This document shows positions 23,164 to 34,365 of a stretch of DNA of 50,000 nt, piece after piece (within the stretch, counting starts at the first letter, position 1; each line of letters begins with the position of its first letter). The DNA is from Theodoxus fluviatilis (Eukaryota; Mollusca; Gastropoda; Cycloneritida; Neritidae): assembly GCA_034096865.1 (NCBI GenBank), contig JAWQFJ010001237.1:1-50000 (forward strand), in the 5' to 3' direction. The notes under the pieces were generated by a model. That model searched no databases, had not been told where the DNA came from, and saw only the letters and a list, made by a program, of their open reading frames with translations. A program made the position numbers and the translations under genes.

Positions 23164-23459
23164 TCAAACTTCAACGGAAACAGGGCCTGTATCCAGAACG
23201 GCGAGTTATTTTAACCCGATTTATCTCTAAAGTAAACTCAGACGATTCCAACTGTCTGTTCCGCTCTCCCTTGGCTGGAACACCGTTCTGGATATGGGCC
23301 ACGCGTGCCAGACGTGGACTTTATCGAGCGAAATTGCCCATTTAGGAATACGCAAAAGCTGCATTTTTTCCGCGTATTTTTTCAGAGGCATGCGTAATTT
23401 TCTTATTCCATTTTTTCTTGCGTATTAATACGCAAAATTCGTACGGGTACCCAGGTCTG
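21907..23459. mobile_element. DNA transposon remnant with CAGACCTG ends
   Basis: Left end CAGACCTGTTTACC and right end GGTACCCAGGTCTG are inverted. Subterminal regions are also inverted relatives: both have repeated GCGTATTTTTT motifs and a TGCAGCTTTTG motif about 100 bp in. It is inserted in a CA tract, so any target duplication (ACACAC) is ambiguous. The interior shows no transposase. It contains a long GA tract and, near 22780-22803, a perfect short hairpin (GTAGCCGT and ACGGCTAC). The TATATAAA near 22733 is A/T-rich but has no gene downstream. Confidence 0.55.
22970..23162. repeat. GA microsatellite
   Basis: About 190 bp of GA dinucleotides with ACAGACAG interruptions; strand-asymmetric purine tract. 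Confidence 0.97.
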
Positions 23460-23745
23460 ACACACACACACACACCCACCCCCACACCACCACCCACCCA
23501 CACACCACCACCCACCCACACACATACACCACACCCCCACACCACACCACACACCCATCCCCCCCCCCCTCCCCCCCCCCCCCCCCCCACACCACTACCC
23601 CCCCCCCCCCACACCACACCACACCAACCCCCATACACCCCCCCCCCCCCCCTCACACACACCACCCTCCCCCACCCCCCTCCCCCACCCCCACCCCCAC
23701 ACACACCACCCCCCCCCCCCCCCCCCCCCCCACCACACCCCACTC
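23460..23745. repeat. CA and poly-C low-complexity tract
   Basis: Mixed CA, CCACC and long C runs immediately downstream (gene sense) of exon 12. On the gene strand this is a G-rich tract beginning within about 15 nt of the exon 12 donor, with several runs of nine or more G. Confidence 0.95.
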
Positions 23746-23752
23746 TAGAGAC

Positions 23753-23954
23753 CTGCAGGCTGTTGAGAGCGGTTGAGGATGGAGGCCATGGCAGTGGCAG
23801 CAGCGTTGGTGATGCCAGAGAAGGGGCTGGGACCAGCAAGGTCCAGGGATCGCGGTGCTGGCGGCTTTGGCGCCGGCTTCGTCTGTCTCTCAAAGATGTT
23901 CTTGCTGTCCCCATGGAAAATCTTCCTGTATGTCTTGTACTGCTCCTTCTGATT
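23753..23954 (-). CDS. nup58: Nup58 exon 12
   Basis: Acceptor TCACAG, donor GTCTCT (GT present but a weak match). Phase 0 to phase 1. Encodes the end of the helical core (NQKEQYKTYRKIFHGDSKNI) followed by a Lys/Pro linker and PFSGITNAAATAMASIL. This parallels the vertebrate order of a KEQYLGYRK-like helix end and a PFS..PNAAAVAMA-like segment. It is one of the exons that fixes the identity of the gene. Confidence 0.92.
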
Positions 23955-24541
23955 CTGTGAGACCATTACGCACACGCTGTCAGCATCTAATTCCACTTCA
24001 CGGTAGAGCTGCATGCTCACAATTCAGGGGCAAGCAACCACACAGAACGTAAAGCCACACCCTTCTTCAACTGCAGGAAAAGTGCCATAACAATAAATCA
24101 TTTGCAGAAGCAAAAGCAATACGTATCACATTAACAGCAAAGAAAAAAACAGGTAGACTTTGAAATCCATAAACTCATTTTCACTGCCTGACACTTTGAA
24201 AAAAAAAGAAGTAAGATACGCCAGGGCACACTCTCAAAGGGTTTTCTCCTTCAGTAGTTCTTGATGAATAATAAATCCCCCTGCAAGATTTGTGATTTTC
24301 ATGACTTCTTCAGAGACGAGTTCCCTTACTTGGGTGCAGCAGTCACGTGTTTGCTATCTGCTAGATTTCAGGCACTTGGGCAGCAATGTTGAGGTAAAGT
24401 CGCAACTCCCTGCCACAAAACTAGTGCTGCTGCTGGGATTGCCATAGATGAAAACCCCCATTAAAAAGTACAACACAACTTTGTATACAAGATGATAATT
24501 GTACAAAGCAAAATACACACCCAAAAGCCACTGAAACTTAC

Positions 24542-24624
24542 GTTGACCGATTCGTGGACTTGCTGCAGTTGGGCAGCCAGAACTATGAACGTCTCATGGA
24601 GTTTCTTCATCAGCGCTATCAGCT
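24542..24624 (-). CDS. nup58: Nup58 exon 11, coiled coil
   Basis: An 83-bp exon between TTGCAG and GTAAGT, phase 1 to 0. Encodes the helix ELIALMKKLHETFIVLAAQL and QQVHESVN, matching the vertebrate segment with TFVALAAQLQS.HE.V. Part of the region that packs with Nup54. Confidence 0.92.
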
Positions 24625-24789
24625 CTGCAACAAGGCAGTCACAAAGGGTTAACCACTCATCACAACTGCTGTAGCATTATCATTTTCTGAAATTACTGAA
24701 GCACGCTTAAAACAAAAAAAGGCAATGGCCCTGAAAAAAAATTGAAAAAAATTTCTGCAGATTCACACATGCACACACGCATATGCATG

Positions 24790-24800
24790 CAGGCACACAT

Positions 24801-24847
<47 letters not shown>

Positions 24848-24945
24848 CACACACACAGGCACACACACACACACACACACACACGTGCACACAGGCATAC
24901 ACACACACACAGGCACACACACGCAAACACACAACGCAAACAGTA
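24790..24945. repeat. CA microsatellite
   Basis: Interrupted CA dinucleotide tract in intron 10 of Nup58. Confidence 0.95.
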
Positions 24946-25074
24946 CACTTACATCCCCCTAGCCACACCATGATCAAAACCAGCACTACCATCCCCAAGC
25001 CTGTGATACAGACCGACACAATGAGAGTAGGGTGGGCAGGAAGACAGCACGAACTGCCTGGCCATATCCATTAC

Positions 25075-25193
25075 CTGCAGGAGAGTGGCGCGCAGGCTGG
25101 TGAAGGGCTGCCAGATGGTTTTCTAGGTTCTCTATCTGCTGACGGTACGTCTGCATGCGGGCCTCGAAATTCTCCAGCAACTCCTGGAAGTAG
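25075..25193 (-). CDS. nup58: Nup58 exon 10, coiled coil
   Basis: Acceptor TTGCAG, donor GTAATG, phase 2 to 1. Encodes YFQELLENFEARMQTYRQQI and then ENLENHLAALHQ. The YRQQIE.LENHLA signature is the most diagnostic Nup58 motif in the window. Confidence 0.95.
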
Positions 25194-25230
25194 CTGCAAC
25201 AACAACGCACCTGTGTGAAGAACTGAGCTA

Positions 25231-25342
25231 ATGGCAGCAGAGTTGACAGTGGGGATGGAAACCACGGTACACAAATCAATGCACTCATGGCAGCAGAGTT
25301 GACAGTGGGGATGGAAACCACGGTACACAAATCAATGCACTC
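25231..25342. repeat. 56-bp tandem duplication
   Basis: Two nearly identical direct copies beginning ATGGCAGCAGAGTTGACAG at 25231 and 25287, in intron 9 close to the exon 10 acceptor. Confidence 0.9.
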
Positions 25343-25387
25343 ATTAAACTTGACATGTGAGATGACAAAGTTTCTGGTCATAGCTGA

Positions 25388-28300
25388 CTGAAATCAACAG
25401 GCACTCCAACACTCACCAGTGAGACGTACTGCAGACTTATCAGCAGTTGACATTGAAATCAACAGGCACTCCAACACTCACCAGTGAGACGTACTGCAGA
25501 CTTATCAGCAGTTGACATTGAAATCAACAGGCACTCCAACACTCACCAGTGAGACATACTGCAGACTTATCAGCAGTTGACATTGAAATCAACAGGCACT
25601 CCAACACTCACCAGTGAGACATACTGCAGACTTATCAGCAGTTGACATTGAAATCAACAGGCACTCCAACACTCACCAGTGAGACGTACTGCAGACTTAT
25701 CAGCAGTTGACATTGAAATCAACAGGCACTCCAACACTCACCAGTGAGACATACTGCAGACTTATCAGCAGTTGACATTGAAATCAACAGGCACTCCAAC
25801 ACTCACCAGTGAGACATACTGCAGACTTATCAGCAGTTGACATTGAAATCAACAGGCACTCCAACACTCACCAGTGAGACGTACTGCAGACTTATCAGCA
25901 GTTGACATTGAAATCAACAGGCACTCCAACACTCACCAGTGAGACGTACTGCAGACTTATCAGCAGTTGACATTGAAATCAACAGGCACTCCAACACTCA
26001 CCAGTGAGACGTACTGCAGACTTATCAGCAGTTGACATTGAAATCAACAGGCACTCCAACACTCACCAGTGAGACATACTGCAGACTTATCAGCAGTTGA
26101 CATTGAAATCAACAGGCACTCCAACACTCACCAGTGAGACGTACTGCAGACTTATCAGCAGTTGACATTGAAATCAACAGGCACTCCAACACTCACCAGT
26201 GAGACGTACTGCAGACTTATCAGCAGTTGACATTGAAATCAACAGGCACTCCAACACTCACCAGTGAGACATACTGCAGACTTATCAGCAGTTGACATTG
26301 AAATCAACAGGCACTCCAACACTCACCAGTGAGACATACTGCAGACTTATCAGCAGTTGACATTGAAATCAACAGGCACTCCAACACTCACCAGTGAGAC
26401 GTACTGCAGACTTATCAGCAGTTGACATTGAAATCAACAGGCACTCCAACACTCACCAGTGAGACGTACTGCAGACTTATCAGCAGTTGACATTGAAATC
26501 AACAGGCACTCCAACACTCACCAGTGAGACGTACTGCAGACTTATCAGCAGTTGACATTGAAATCAACAGGCACTCCAACACTCACCAGTGAGACGTACT
26601 GCAGACTTATCAGCAGTTGACATTGAAATCAACAGGCACTCCAACACTCACCAGTGAGACGTACTGCAGACTTATCAGCAGTTGACATTGAAATCAACAG
26701 GCACTCCAACACTCACCAGTGAGACGTACTGCAGACTTATCAGCAGTTGACATTGAAATCAACAGGCACTCCAACACTCACCAGTGAGACGTACTGCAGA
26801 CTTATCAGCAGTTGACATTGAAATCAACAGGCACTCCAACACTCACCAGTGAGACGTACTGCAGACTTATCAGCAGTTGACATTGAAATCAACAGGCACT
26901 CCAACACTCACCAGTGAGACGTACTGCAGACTTATCAGCAGTTGACATTGAAATCAACAGGCACTCCAACACTCACCAGTGAGACGTACTGCAGACTTAT
27001 CAGCAGTTGACATTGAAATCAACAGGCACTCCAACACTCACCAGTGAGACGTACTGCAGACTTATCAGCAGTTGACATTGAAATCAACAGGCACTCCAAC
27101 ACTCACCAGTGAGACGTACTGCAGACTTATCAGCAGTTGACATTGAAATCAACAGGCACTCCAACACTCACCAGTGAGACGTACTGCAGACTTATCAGCA
27201 GTTGACATTGAAATCAACAGGCACTCCAACACTCACCAGTGAGACGTACTGCAGACTTATCAGCAGTTGACATTGAAATCAACAGGCACTCCAACACTCA
27301 CCAGTGAGACGTACTGCAGACTTATCAGCAGTTGACATTGAAATCAACAGGCACTCCAACACTCACCAGTGAGACGTACTGCAGACTTATCAGCAGTTGA
27401 CATTGAAATCAACAGGCACTCCAACACTCACCAGTGAGACGTACTGCAGACTTATCAGCAGTTGACATTGAAATCAACAGGCACTCCAACACTCACCAGT
27501 GAGACGTACTGCAGACTTATCAGCAGTTGACATTGAAATCAACAGGCACTCCAACACTCACCAGTGAGACATACTGCAGACTTATCAGCAGTTGACATTG
27601 AAATCAACAGGCACTCCAACACTCACCAGTGAGACGTACTGCAGACTTATCAGCAGTTGACATTGAAATCAACAGGCACTCCAACACTCACCAGTGAGAC
27701 GTACTGCAGACTTATCAGCAGTTGACATTGAAATCAACAGGCACTCCAACACTCACCAGTGAGACGTACTGCAGACTTATCAGCAGTTGACATTGAAATC
27801 AACAGGCACTCCAACACTCACCAGTGAGACGTACTGCAGACTTATCAGCAGTTGACATTGAAATCAACAGGCACTCCAACACTCACCAGTGAGACGTACT
27901 GCAGACTTATCAGCAGTTGACATTGAAATCAACAGGCACTCCAACACTCACCAGTGAGACGTACTGCAGACTTATCAGCAGTTGACATTGAAATCAACAG
28001 GCACTCCAACACTCACCAGTGAGACGTACTGCAGACTTATCAGCAGTTGACATTGAAATCAACAGGCACTCCAACACTCACCAGTGAGACGTACTGCAGA
28101 CTTATCAGCAGTTGACATTGAAATCAACAGGCACTCCAACACTCACCAGTGAGACGTACTGCAGACTTATCAGCAGTTGACATTGAAATCAACAGGCACT
28201 CCAACACTCACCAGTGAGACGTACTGCAGACTTATCAGCAGTTGACATTGAAATCAACAGGCACTCCAACACTCACCAGTGAGACGTACTGCAGACTTAT

Positions 28301-28637
28301 CAGCAGTTGACATTGAAATCAACAGGCACTCCAACACTCACCAGTGAGACGTACTGCAGACTTATCAGCAGTTGACATTGAAATCAACAGGCACTCCAAC
28401 ACTCACCAGTGAGACGTACTGCAGACTTATCAGCAGTTGACATTGAAATCAACAGGCACTCCAACACTCACCAGTGAGACGTACTGCAGACTTATCAGCA
28501 GTTGACATTGAAATCAACAGGCACTCCAACACTCACCAGTGAGACATACTGCAGACTTATCAGCAGTTGACATTGAAATCAACAGGCACTCCAACACTCA
28601 CCAGTGAGACATACTGCAGACTTATCAGCAGTTGACA
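25388..28637. repeat. 65-bp satellite-like array, 50 units
   Basis: Fifty head-to-tail 65-bp units with landmarks GACATTGAAATCAACAGGCA, CTCACCAGTGAGAC and TACTGCAGACTTATCAGCAG. The only variable base I find is the one after GAGAC, G in 40 units and A in 10 (units 3, 4, 6, 7, 11, 14, 15, 34, 49 and 50, position 25426 plus 65 per unit). It occupies almost all of intron 9 of Nup58. On the gene strand each unit carries CTGCAG followed 13 nt later by GTGAGT. Confidence 0.98.
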
Positions 28638-28727
28638 AATAATTTGTAGTATAACATTTGAAAAAAGAATTTGAAAAGTACAAGGTGACTGAATCACCTT
28701 ATCAAGAGCACCAACATCACTACTTAC

Positions 28728-28807
28728 AGGGTAGGAGCTGTGTTTTCATACTGAAGTCCATCTGGAATGTCTTTGGTTCTCTGGGCCATCTCTGCATTTT
28801 TTAACTC
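28728..28807 (-). CDS. nup58: Nup58 exon 9
   Basis: An 80-bp exon between ATACAG and GTAAGT, phase 0 to 2. Encodes ELKNAEMAQRTKDIPDGLQY and ENTAPT. This closely parallels the vertebrate ELKNAEIA.RT...PPGLQ segment between the two coiled-coil parts. Confidence 0.93.
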
Positions 28808-28816
28808 CTGTATGGA

Positions 28817-29015
28817 AATGGATGGACAGTGTTTTATGGCCTATCAGCCCTTTTAGGCTATGTAAAGCCATTAAGCACGAAAGTCACTAGAACAGTTTAG
28901 AGTAAAAGCTAATCAAGTCACGGTGTCCCTAGGTATTCGTCTCTTACGAATCGCGTAGGGAGACGCGGTGGGTCAATTCTTCCCCCGAACCCACAGGGGG
29001 ATCTGTATGTAAACA
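28817..29015. repeat. Interspersed repeat, about 190 bp
   Basis: Contains GGCCTATCAGCC, AGGCTATGTAA, TCTTACGAATCGC and TCCCCCGAACCCACAGG in order. The same order occurs at 34470-34655 and 37412-37597. A dispersed short repeat; class not identified. Confidence 0.7.
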
Positions 29016-29089
29016 AAATGATTCATATTTGGGTCCAAGTAGCATGTCCATGCATATAATTGGAATAATCGCCACTTACATACTAATTA

Positions 29090-29735
29090 AAAAGCTCCTG
29101 TGACCTTGACCTTGAAGCAAGGTGAAGTCACTGTGAATGTTTTTGTACGCCTTGTCATCCTACACCATCATGCCAAATTGGGTGTTGATAGACTTAATAG
29201 TCTCCGAGAAAAATCCAACGTTAAAGTTTTTTTTTACGGATTACAGGACGCCCGGACGGACGACATGGGTGACCTAGTATGAAAGTATAACATGTGTACT
29301 ACAAAGTTATGAAGTTTGGAAGAGTTATCTTCCATAGTTCAGGGTCAAGGTCACTTCAAAGAGGTCCTGTGACCTTGACCTTGAAGCAAGGTCAATCAAA
29401 CTGGTATCAAAAGATAGGGATTATTTTGACCTATACACCATATATAGGTCAGGTATCCAATCTCAAAAACTTCTGAGAAAATTGGGAAAATGTGAAAAAT
29501 GGCTGTTTTTTAGACAACATTTACGGCCCCTGCGACCTTGACCTTGAAGCAAGGTCAAGTCACCATGTATGTTTTTTGACGCCTTGTCATCATACACCAT
29601 CATGCCAAATTGGGTGTTGATAGACTTAATAGTCTCCGAGAAAAATCCAACGTTAAAGTTTTTTACGGACGCCCGGACGGACGACACGGGTGAGTACATA
29701 CTCACTTTTGCTTTGCATGTGAGTCAAAAATTGAC
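29090..29735. mobile_element. MITE with TGACCTTGACCTT motifs, copy 2
   Basis: Two overlapping pieces of the family seen at 15640-16465. The closing block (from CCTTGACCTTGAAGCAAGG through GTGAGTACATACTCAC to GCATGTGAGTC) appears in full at 29530-29726, and an earlier partial version lies at 29097-29265. No open frame of note. Confidence 0.65.
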
Positions 29736-29920
29736 CACAAGAGTATGCCTCATCTAATGTTAATCTCAGGACCTAAACCTAGACATAACTTCCAGAAGAC
29801 AAGTCATTGACCACATTCCTGTGACAGAATAATAAAAAGCGACAACATAAAAAAAACAAGGGGTTCTGGTGAAGGAGCAAAACTGCTCTGTATTGCAGTC
29901 CCAGAAAGTTCTTTGAGAAA

Positions 29921-30045
29921 ACCAATGAAGCAGTGTTGTGCAGCCCTGTCCCTGACGGTGCCCCAGAACACTCTAGTCATTCACCAATGAAGCAGTGTTG
30001 TGCAGCCCTGTCCCTGACGGTGCCCCAGAACACTCCAGTCATTCA
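29921..30045. repeat. 62-bp tandem duplication
   Basis: Two direct copies starting ACCAATGAAGCAGTGTTGTG at 29921 and 29983, differing at one base, immediately downstream (gene sense) of the exon 8 donor. Confidence 0.92.
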
Positions 30046-30065
30046 GATCAGACGGTGGCACTTAC

Positions 30066-30240
30066 CCGTGTCATGTCGCGCTTGAGTTTCTCCACAGCAC
30101 AGGCGTTGCGCTGCAGACCGTTGGAGACGACAGCCAGGAGCTGTCTGAGGGCTGTCACGTCCTCTTGGGCCTTCAGCACCGCCTTGTTGGACATGCGTGC
30201 AATATCCTCCTGCACCACCTTCTCCTCCTTCACATGCTTT
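30066..30240 (-). CDS. nup58: Nup58 exon 8, start of coiled-coil core
   Basis: Acceptor GTCTGCAG, donor GTAAGT, phase 2 to 0; 175 bp. Encodes KHVKEEKVVQEDIARMSNKA, then VLKAQEDVTALRQLL and a segment ending KLKRDMTR. This aligns without gaps, as far as I recall, with the vertebrate VKEQK.VQEEISRMSSKA..K.QEDI.ALKQLL region. The acceptor and first 25 bases of this exon have been tandemly copied into the upstream intron (30241-30935). Confidence 0.95.
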
Positions 30241-30935
30241 CTGCAGACACAGGTAAATAGCTATCAAGTACCACCTTCTCCTCCTTCACATGTTTTCTGC
30301 ACACAGGTAAATAGCTATCAAGTACCACCTTCTCCTCCTTCACATACTTTCTGCAGACACAGGTAAATAGCTATCAAGTACCACCTTCTCCTTCACATGC
30401 TTTCTGCAGACACAGGTAAGTAAATAGCTATCAAGTACCACCTTCTCCTTCACATGCTTTCTGCAGACACAGGTAAGTAAATAGCTATCAAGTACCACCT
30501 TCTCCTTCACATGCTTTCTGCAGACACTGGTAAGTAAATAGCTATCAAGTACCACCTTCTCCTTCACATGCTTTCTGCAGACACAGGTAAATAGCTATCA
30601 AGTACCACCTTCTTCTTCACATGTTTCCTGCAGACACAGGAAAATAGCTATCAAGTACCACCTTCTCCTTCACATGCTTTCTGCAGACACAGGTAAGTAA
30701 ATAGCTATCAAGTACCACCTTCTCCTTTACATGCTTTCCGCTGGCACAGGTACATATCTATCAAGTACCAACTTCTCCTTCACATATTTTCTGCAGGTAA
30801 ATATCTATCAAAATCCACCTCCTCCTTCACATGCTTTCTGCTGAGGTAAGTAAATATCTATCAAGTATCACCTTCTCCTCCTTCACATGCTTTCTGTAGA
30901 CACAGGTAAATATCTATCAAGCACCACCTCATACT
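30241..30935. repeat. Tandem repeat made from the exon 8 splice acceptor
   Basis: About twelve imperfect units of 51-60 bp. Each contains, on the gene strand, CTGTGTCTGCAG followed by AAAGCATGTGAAGGAG and AAGGTGGTACTTGATAGC. The first parts match the true exon 8 acceptor and exon start. Units further from the exon are more degraded (from about 30720 upward). Confidence 0.92.
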
Positions 30936-31046
30936 TCCTCATATTAAGGAAACAATATCTCCATGTTCCATCTGCAATGGATGGACAATCACTCCACAAG
31001 GTCAAGAAGCAGAGAGGAGACAGGCAAAGGCGCTGCCAAAACTTAC

Positions 31047-31112
31047 TGGAACAACTCCACTGCGCCTGCCACCACAGGAGGCAGCTCCGTCTCTTTCAGG
31101 GTCTTGCTCTCA
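31047..31112 (-). CDS. nup58: Nup58 exon 7
   Basis: A 66-bp exon between TTGCAG and GTAAGT, phase 2 to 2. Encodes ESKTLKETELPPVVAGAVEL then FQ, parallel to the vertebrate DSKALKDE.LPP segment just before the core. Phase 2 to 2 means skipping would keep the frame. Confidence 0.92.
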
Positions 31113-31468
31113 CTGCAATGACAAACATGCCATCCTCCAGCAAAAATGGTTTCATGAATCACTTAAACAATAGCAAATGGATTTTTTTACTACCATATAA
31201 TGGAAGTTGAAGAATCAAATTTTTCAGAGCGCGTGCACACATATACACTCAAAGCACACACAACACAACACACACCGCATGCACACACACCCCACAAACA
31301 CACACAACATACAACACACACACACACACACATTTCATCAGCTGCTTAACAACATGAATCACTCGAGACATTTAAATTTGTACAATTTATTTCTGTAGTA
31401 AGCCGACACAACAGTTCCTCAGCAGATGTTCAGTTATAGTAGATCCCCACTGCCACAAAGGGAACAAC

Positions 31469-34066
31469 CAGGGTTCGTACAGGTTTTTAGATACAAAATT
31501 CCATGACTTTTCCATGACTTTCCATGACCTTCAACAACATTTTCCATGACCTAGCGTACTGTGATACATGACAATTTTAAAGAGAAAAGTGTATGGCGCA
31601 CGACCAAACTCACGCACAATACACCCGTTGTAAAAAAAAATTTAATTCTTGTTATTATTTTTACAGCAGATTGATTCAAAAACTGACAAATGCAGAAAAT
31701 TTTCAAACAAGTACTCCTTAAAATGATGATACTTTTGTCCCAAATTGTCTGGTGCTTCAACGATTAACGCACGCTGAATGTGGTAATCGAGCACAAACAG
31801 GTGGAAAATTTCCGCCTATTTTCTCCTTTCAAGCGCACAATCCGGGCGCTAGACAAAAAGTAGATTCATCGTACATTAACATCGAATATAGCGTTGGAAG
31901 GGGGAAATCTTGTAGAATCCGAGGGTGTCTGTACGAAAGCGGGAGTGAGCAAATTTTAACAAAATGTCCGATGACGTTCGAACTTTCATCCATAACTCGT
32001 CTTTCGATTTTCACCGGAAGTTCAAACATACACCGAACGAAAGAGCAATCTTTCCTCTAATGAGTAGTAAAGTTTCAACTTGATCAAATGAGAAACTTCG
32101 ACGGACGAGTGTTTAGAAGAGACCAACCCGAGTCGCGAAATGCAAACTCCGTCGAGCCACCGCGAGTCGGTAGTGGCGGAGGGTGTTTTTTTTTACGTAA
32201 TCGGCTTGTATGTTCTCAGCGGAAATAAGACGGATTAACACAAAACTACACGACACATGTTCTTGAAACCTTCTGCTTCATAAACAACTTTCATTCTTGT
32301 TTTTATTCACAATATTTTGTGGATTGTCCACAATTAGCCATGAAAGTGAAGTGGTATTGCCGAGTGCATTTTGGCTAGTACTGTAGTAGCGCAAAGATTT
32401 GATACAAATTACCATGGAATCCTACCACTAGTTAAAAAAAATTAGACAACTCAGAAAGACTTTCATCTTTCATGTTACATTGGTATTTTGTGTTATTGAT
32501 ATGTGCGAATCCTAGAAAAAGTGGATTCTATCGAACCGACGGCCACTTCCGGTCTGATGAAATTTCTTCGAACATCGCGTGCGGCGTCTATTTAGCACTC
32601 GCTGAAGGTCCCGAGTTCTACAATACTTTTTCCAATATGTGCAAAATATTGCAATAAATATCTTCCTATCTGATTGTTCTAGCATAAACTGAAACAAAAA
32701 CCTCAATAAACTAACCAATTTCAGCTGATTTGTCCGTCAAAATCGCATCTGCGCCGTCACGCTCTTACTCGCCATGAATCATTGTGTGATTTTGACGGTC
32801 ATGCTATTTACCAAAATGGCGCTAATGTCTTCGAAATGGCTTAGAAATGAGCATATATATCGTTATCCCCTTCTTGAATATGATATATTTAAGCTATTCT
32901 AATTAAACCAGAACTATATTTGACCAAATTACGTTAGAAACAGCAACATTTTGAAACAGACATGCGGTCGCCATTTCGATCCAGCGCCAAATGGTAAATA
33001 GCAAAATCGGACATGGATATCCAGCTGTTTCTTCTGAAGTTCAGCATTCAGGGACTCATCAAAGAGCAGCACCAGAGAATCAGAAGACCGGGCCTTTGCC
33101 TTGAGCATGTCTAAGAAATGTGGCCCCAGACCAAAAGTTATCAAGTACCGGGCTTTGCTTTCACTCAAGGCAAACTTGGAGGCGATGACACTGTCGGGAA
33201 ACATGCGACGGAACAGCTCGTTCATTCCTTTGGTACTGGAGAATGAGAAGTGGGAGATGACCATTTTCAAAGTCCACAAAATTTCTGCTTTCAGTGTGTC
33301 CTCTGTTGTCAAGAAAGTGTCAATCCCAGTAGATCTACTGCCACTGCCAGTGGGTGCAGGCCTAGTTTCGACCGGCGTAGCAGCGCCAGCTGGAACCACC
33401 ACCTTTGAAGCACTCTCTGTCTCAGCATTTTTTGCAGTTTGAACAAAATCTGATATTCGTGTTTGACGTTTGCTCTTTTCTTCTTGGTGTTTTTTAGCAC
33501 GCGCCTGGTGCGCGACACCTTTCATGTGGCTTTTCAACGCTGCCGCTTCCATGTTGGATACAGCAAAGTCTTTTTCACAAAATCGGCACTTTGCCATCCC
33601 ATCCACTCTCGCTCGCATGACCCACTCACGGTATTCAGGGTCTCCTGTCCAAGAGTCTTGAAAGCGACACTTTCCAGGCATGATGATAATCTGATTCTCA
33701 AAGAAACACTGCACCACAAACAAAACAAGCTCTTTTCACTCTGTCCTCGTTTGAACCAACTGATCGGACCGGCGTGGAAATGAAACGAGGTCACCTAGCC
33801 AAAGAACCAATCTCGGCACACGAGCCTTCAGAATTAACCAATGGGATGCAAGGGCACGTTTTCCTGACGTGCTCAGCGTTTAAAATTAGATTGAGAGTAT
33901 CGCGCGAAGCACAGCCTAGAAAACGTATTTTTTTCTTTCTTTTTTTTCTTTCTTAAATTCCATGACTTTCCATGACCTAAGTTGAAATTCCATGACTTTC
34001 CAGGCCTGGAAAATGAATAATCAAATTCCATGACTTTCCAGGTTTTCCATGACCTGTACGAACCCT
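31469..34066 (-). mobile_element. hAT-like DNA transposon, longer copy
   Basis: Same family as 5203-6982, opposite orientation. Ends CAGGGTTCGTACAGG and CCTGTACGAACCCT. An 8-bp direct repeat GGAACAAC flanks it (31461-31468 and 34067-34074), the size expected for hAT insertions. It lies in intron 6 of Nup58. It keeps part of a transposase gene (32929-33681). The segment 32640-32930 has no counterpart in the shorter copy. Confidence 0.87.
32929..33681 (-). pseudogene. hAT-like transposase, N-terminal half
   Basis: Open for about 250 residues from MPGKCRFQDSWTGDPEYREW. It has a BED-like zinc finger (CRFCEKDF, then ALKSHMKGVAH, roughly residues 24-58), a low-complexity linker, then a segment including FRRMFPDSVIASKFALSESK and SLVLLFDESLNAELQKKQLD. 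The latter resembles the conserved start of the RNase-H-like region in zinc-finger transposon-derived proteins. After DIHVRFCY the sequence diverges and stops at 32929. The C-terminal catalytic and dimerisation parts are missing, so the copy is unlikely to be autonomous. An in-frame ATG also exists 42 nt upstream. Confidence 0.75.
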
Positions 34067-34365
34067 GGAACAACACTCCTTTAAAAAAAAATCCTCTACA
34101 TTTCAATTCTTCAATATCAAGGAAAATTCTTCATCATTCTCACTTAGCCTAAGAAAAAAGAAAAAGAAACAAGAAGAAGAGGCAAAACATTTATTAGATG
34201 CCGAAATTGAGTTTATCAGTGGCTCAGGGTCTGGGTGGGTCGATGTTCTTCTACAAACCAGAACAGAGCTGCACTTTCTCAAGGGCAGCAGTGCCTTTTG
34301 AAAAGGCAGAGAAAGGTTCATAAGAGAGCATGGGTTGTGAGCACGCGCAAAGTCCAAACCTTGAA

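Noticed and set aside
25388..28637. CRISPR-like array
   Set aside because: There are no variable spacers; the whole 65-bp unit repeats, in an intron of an animal gene.
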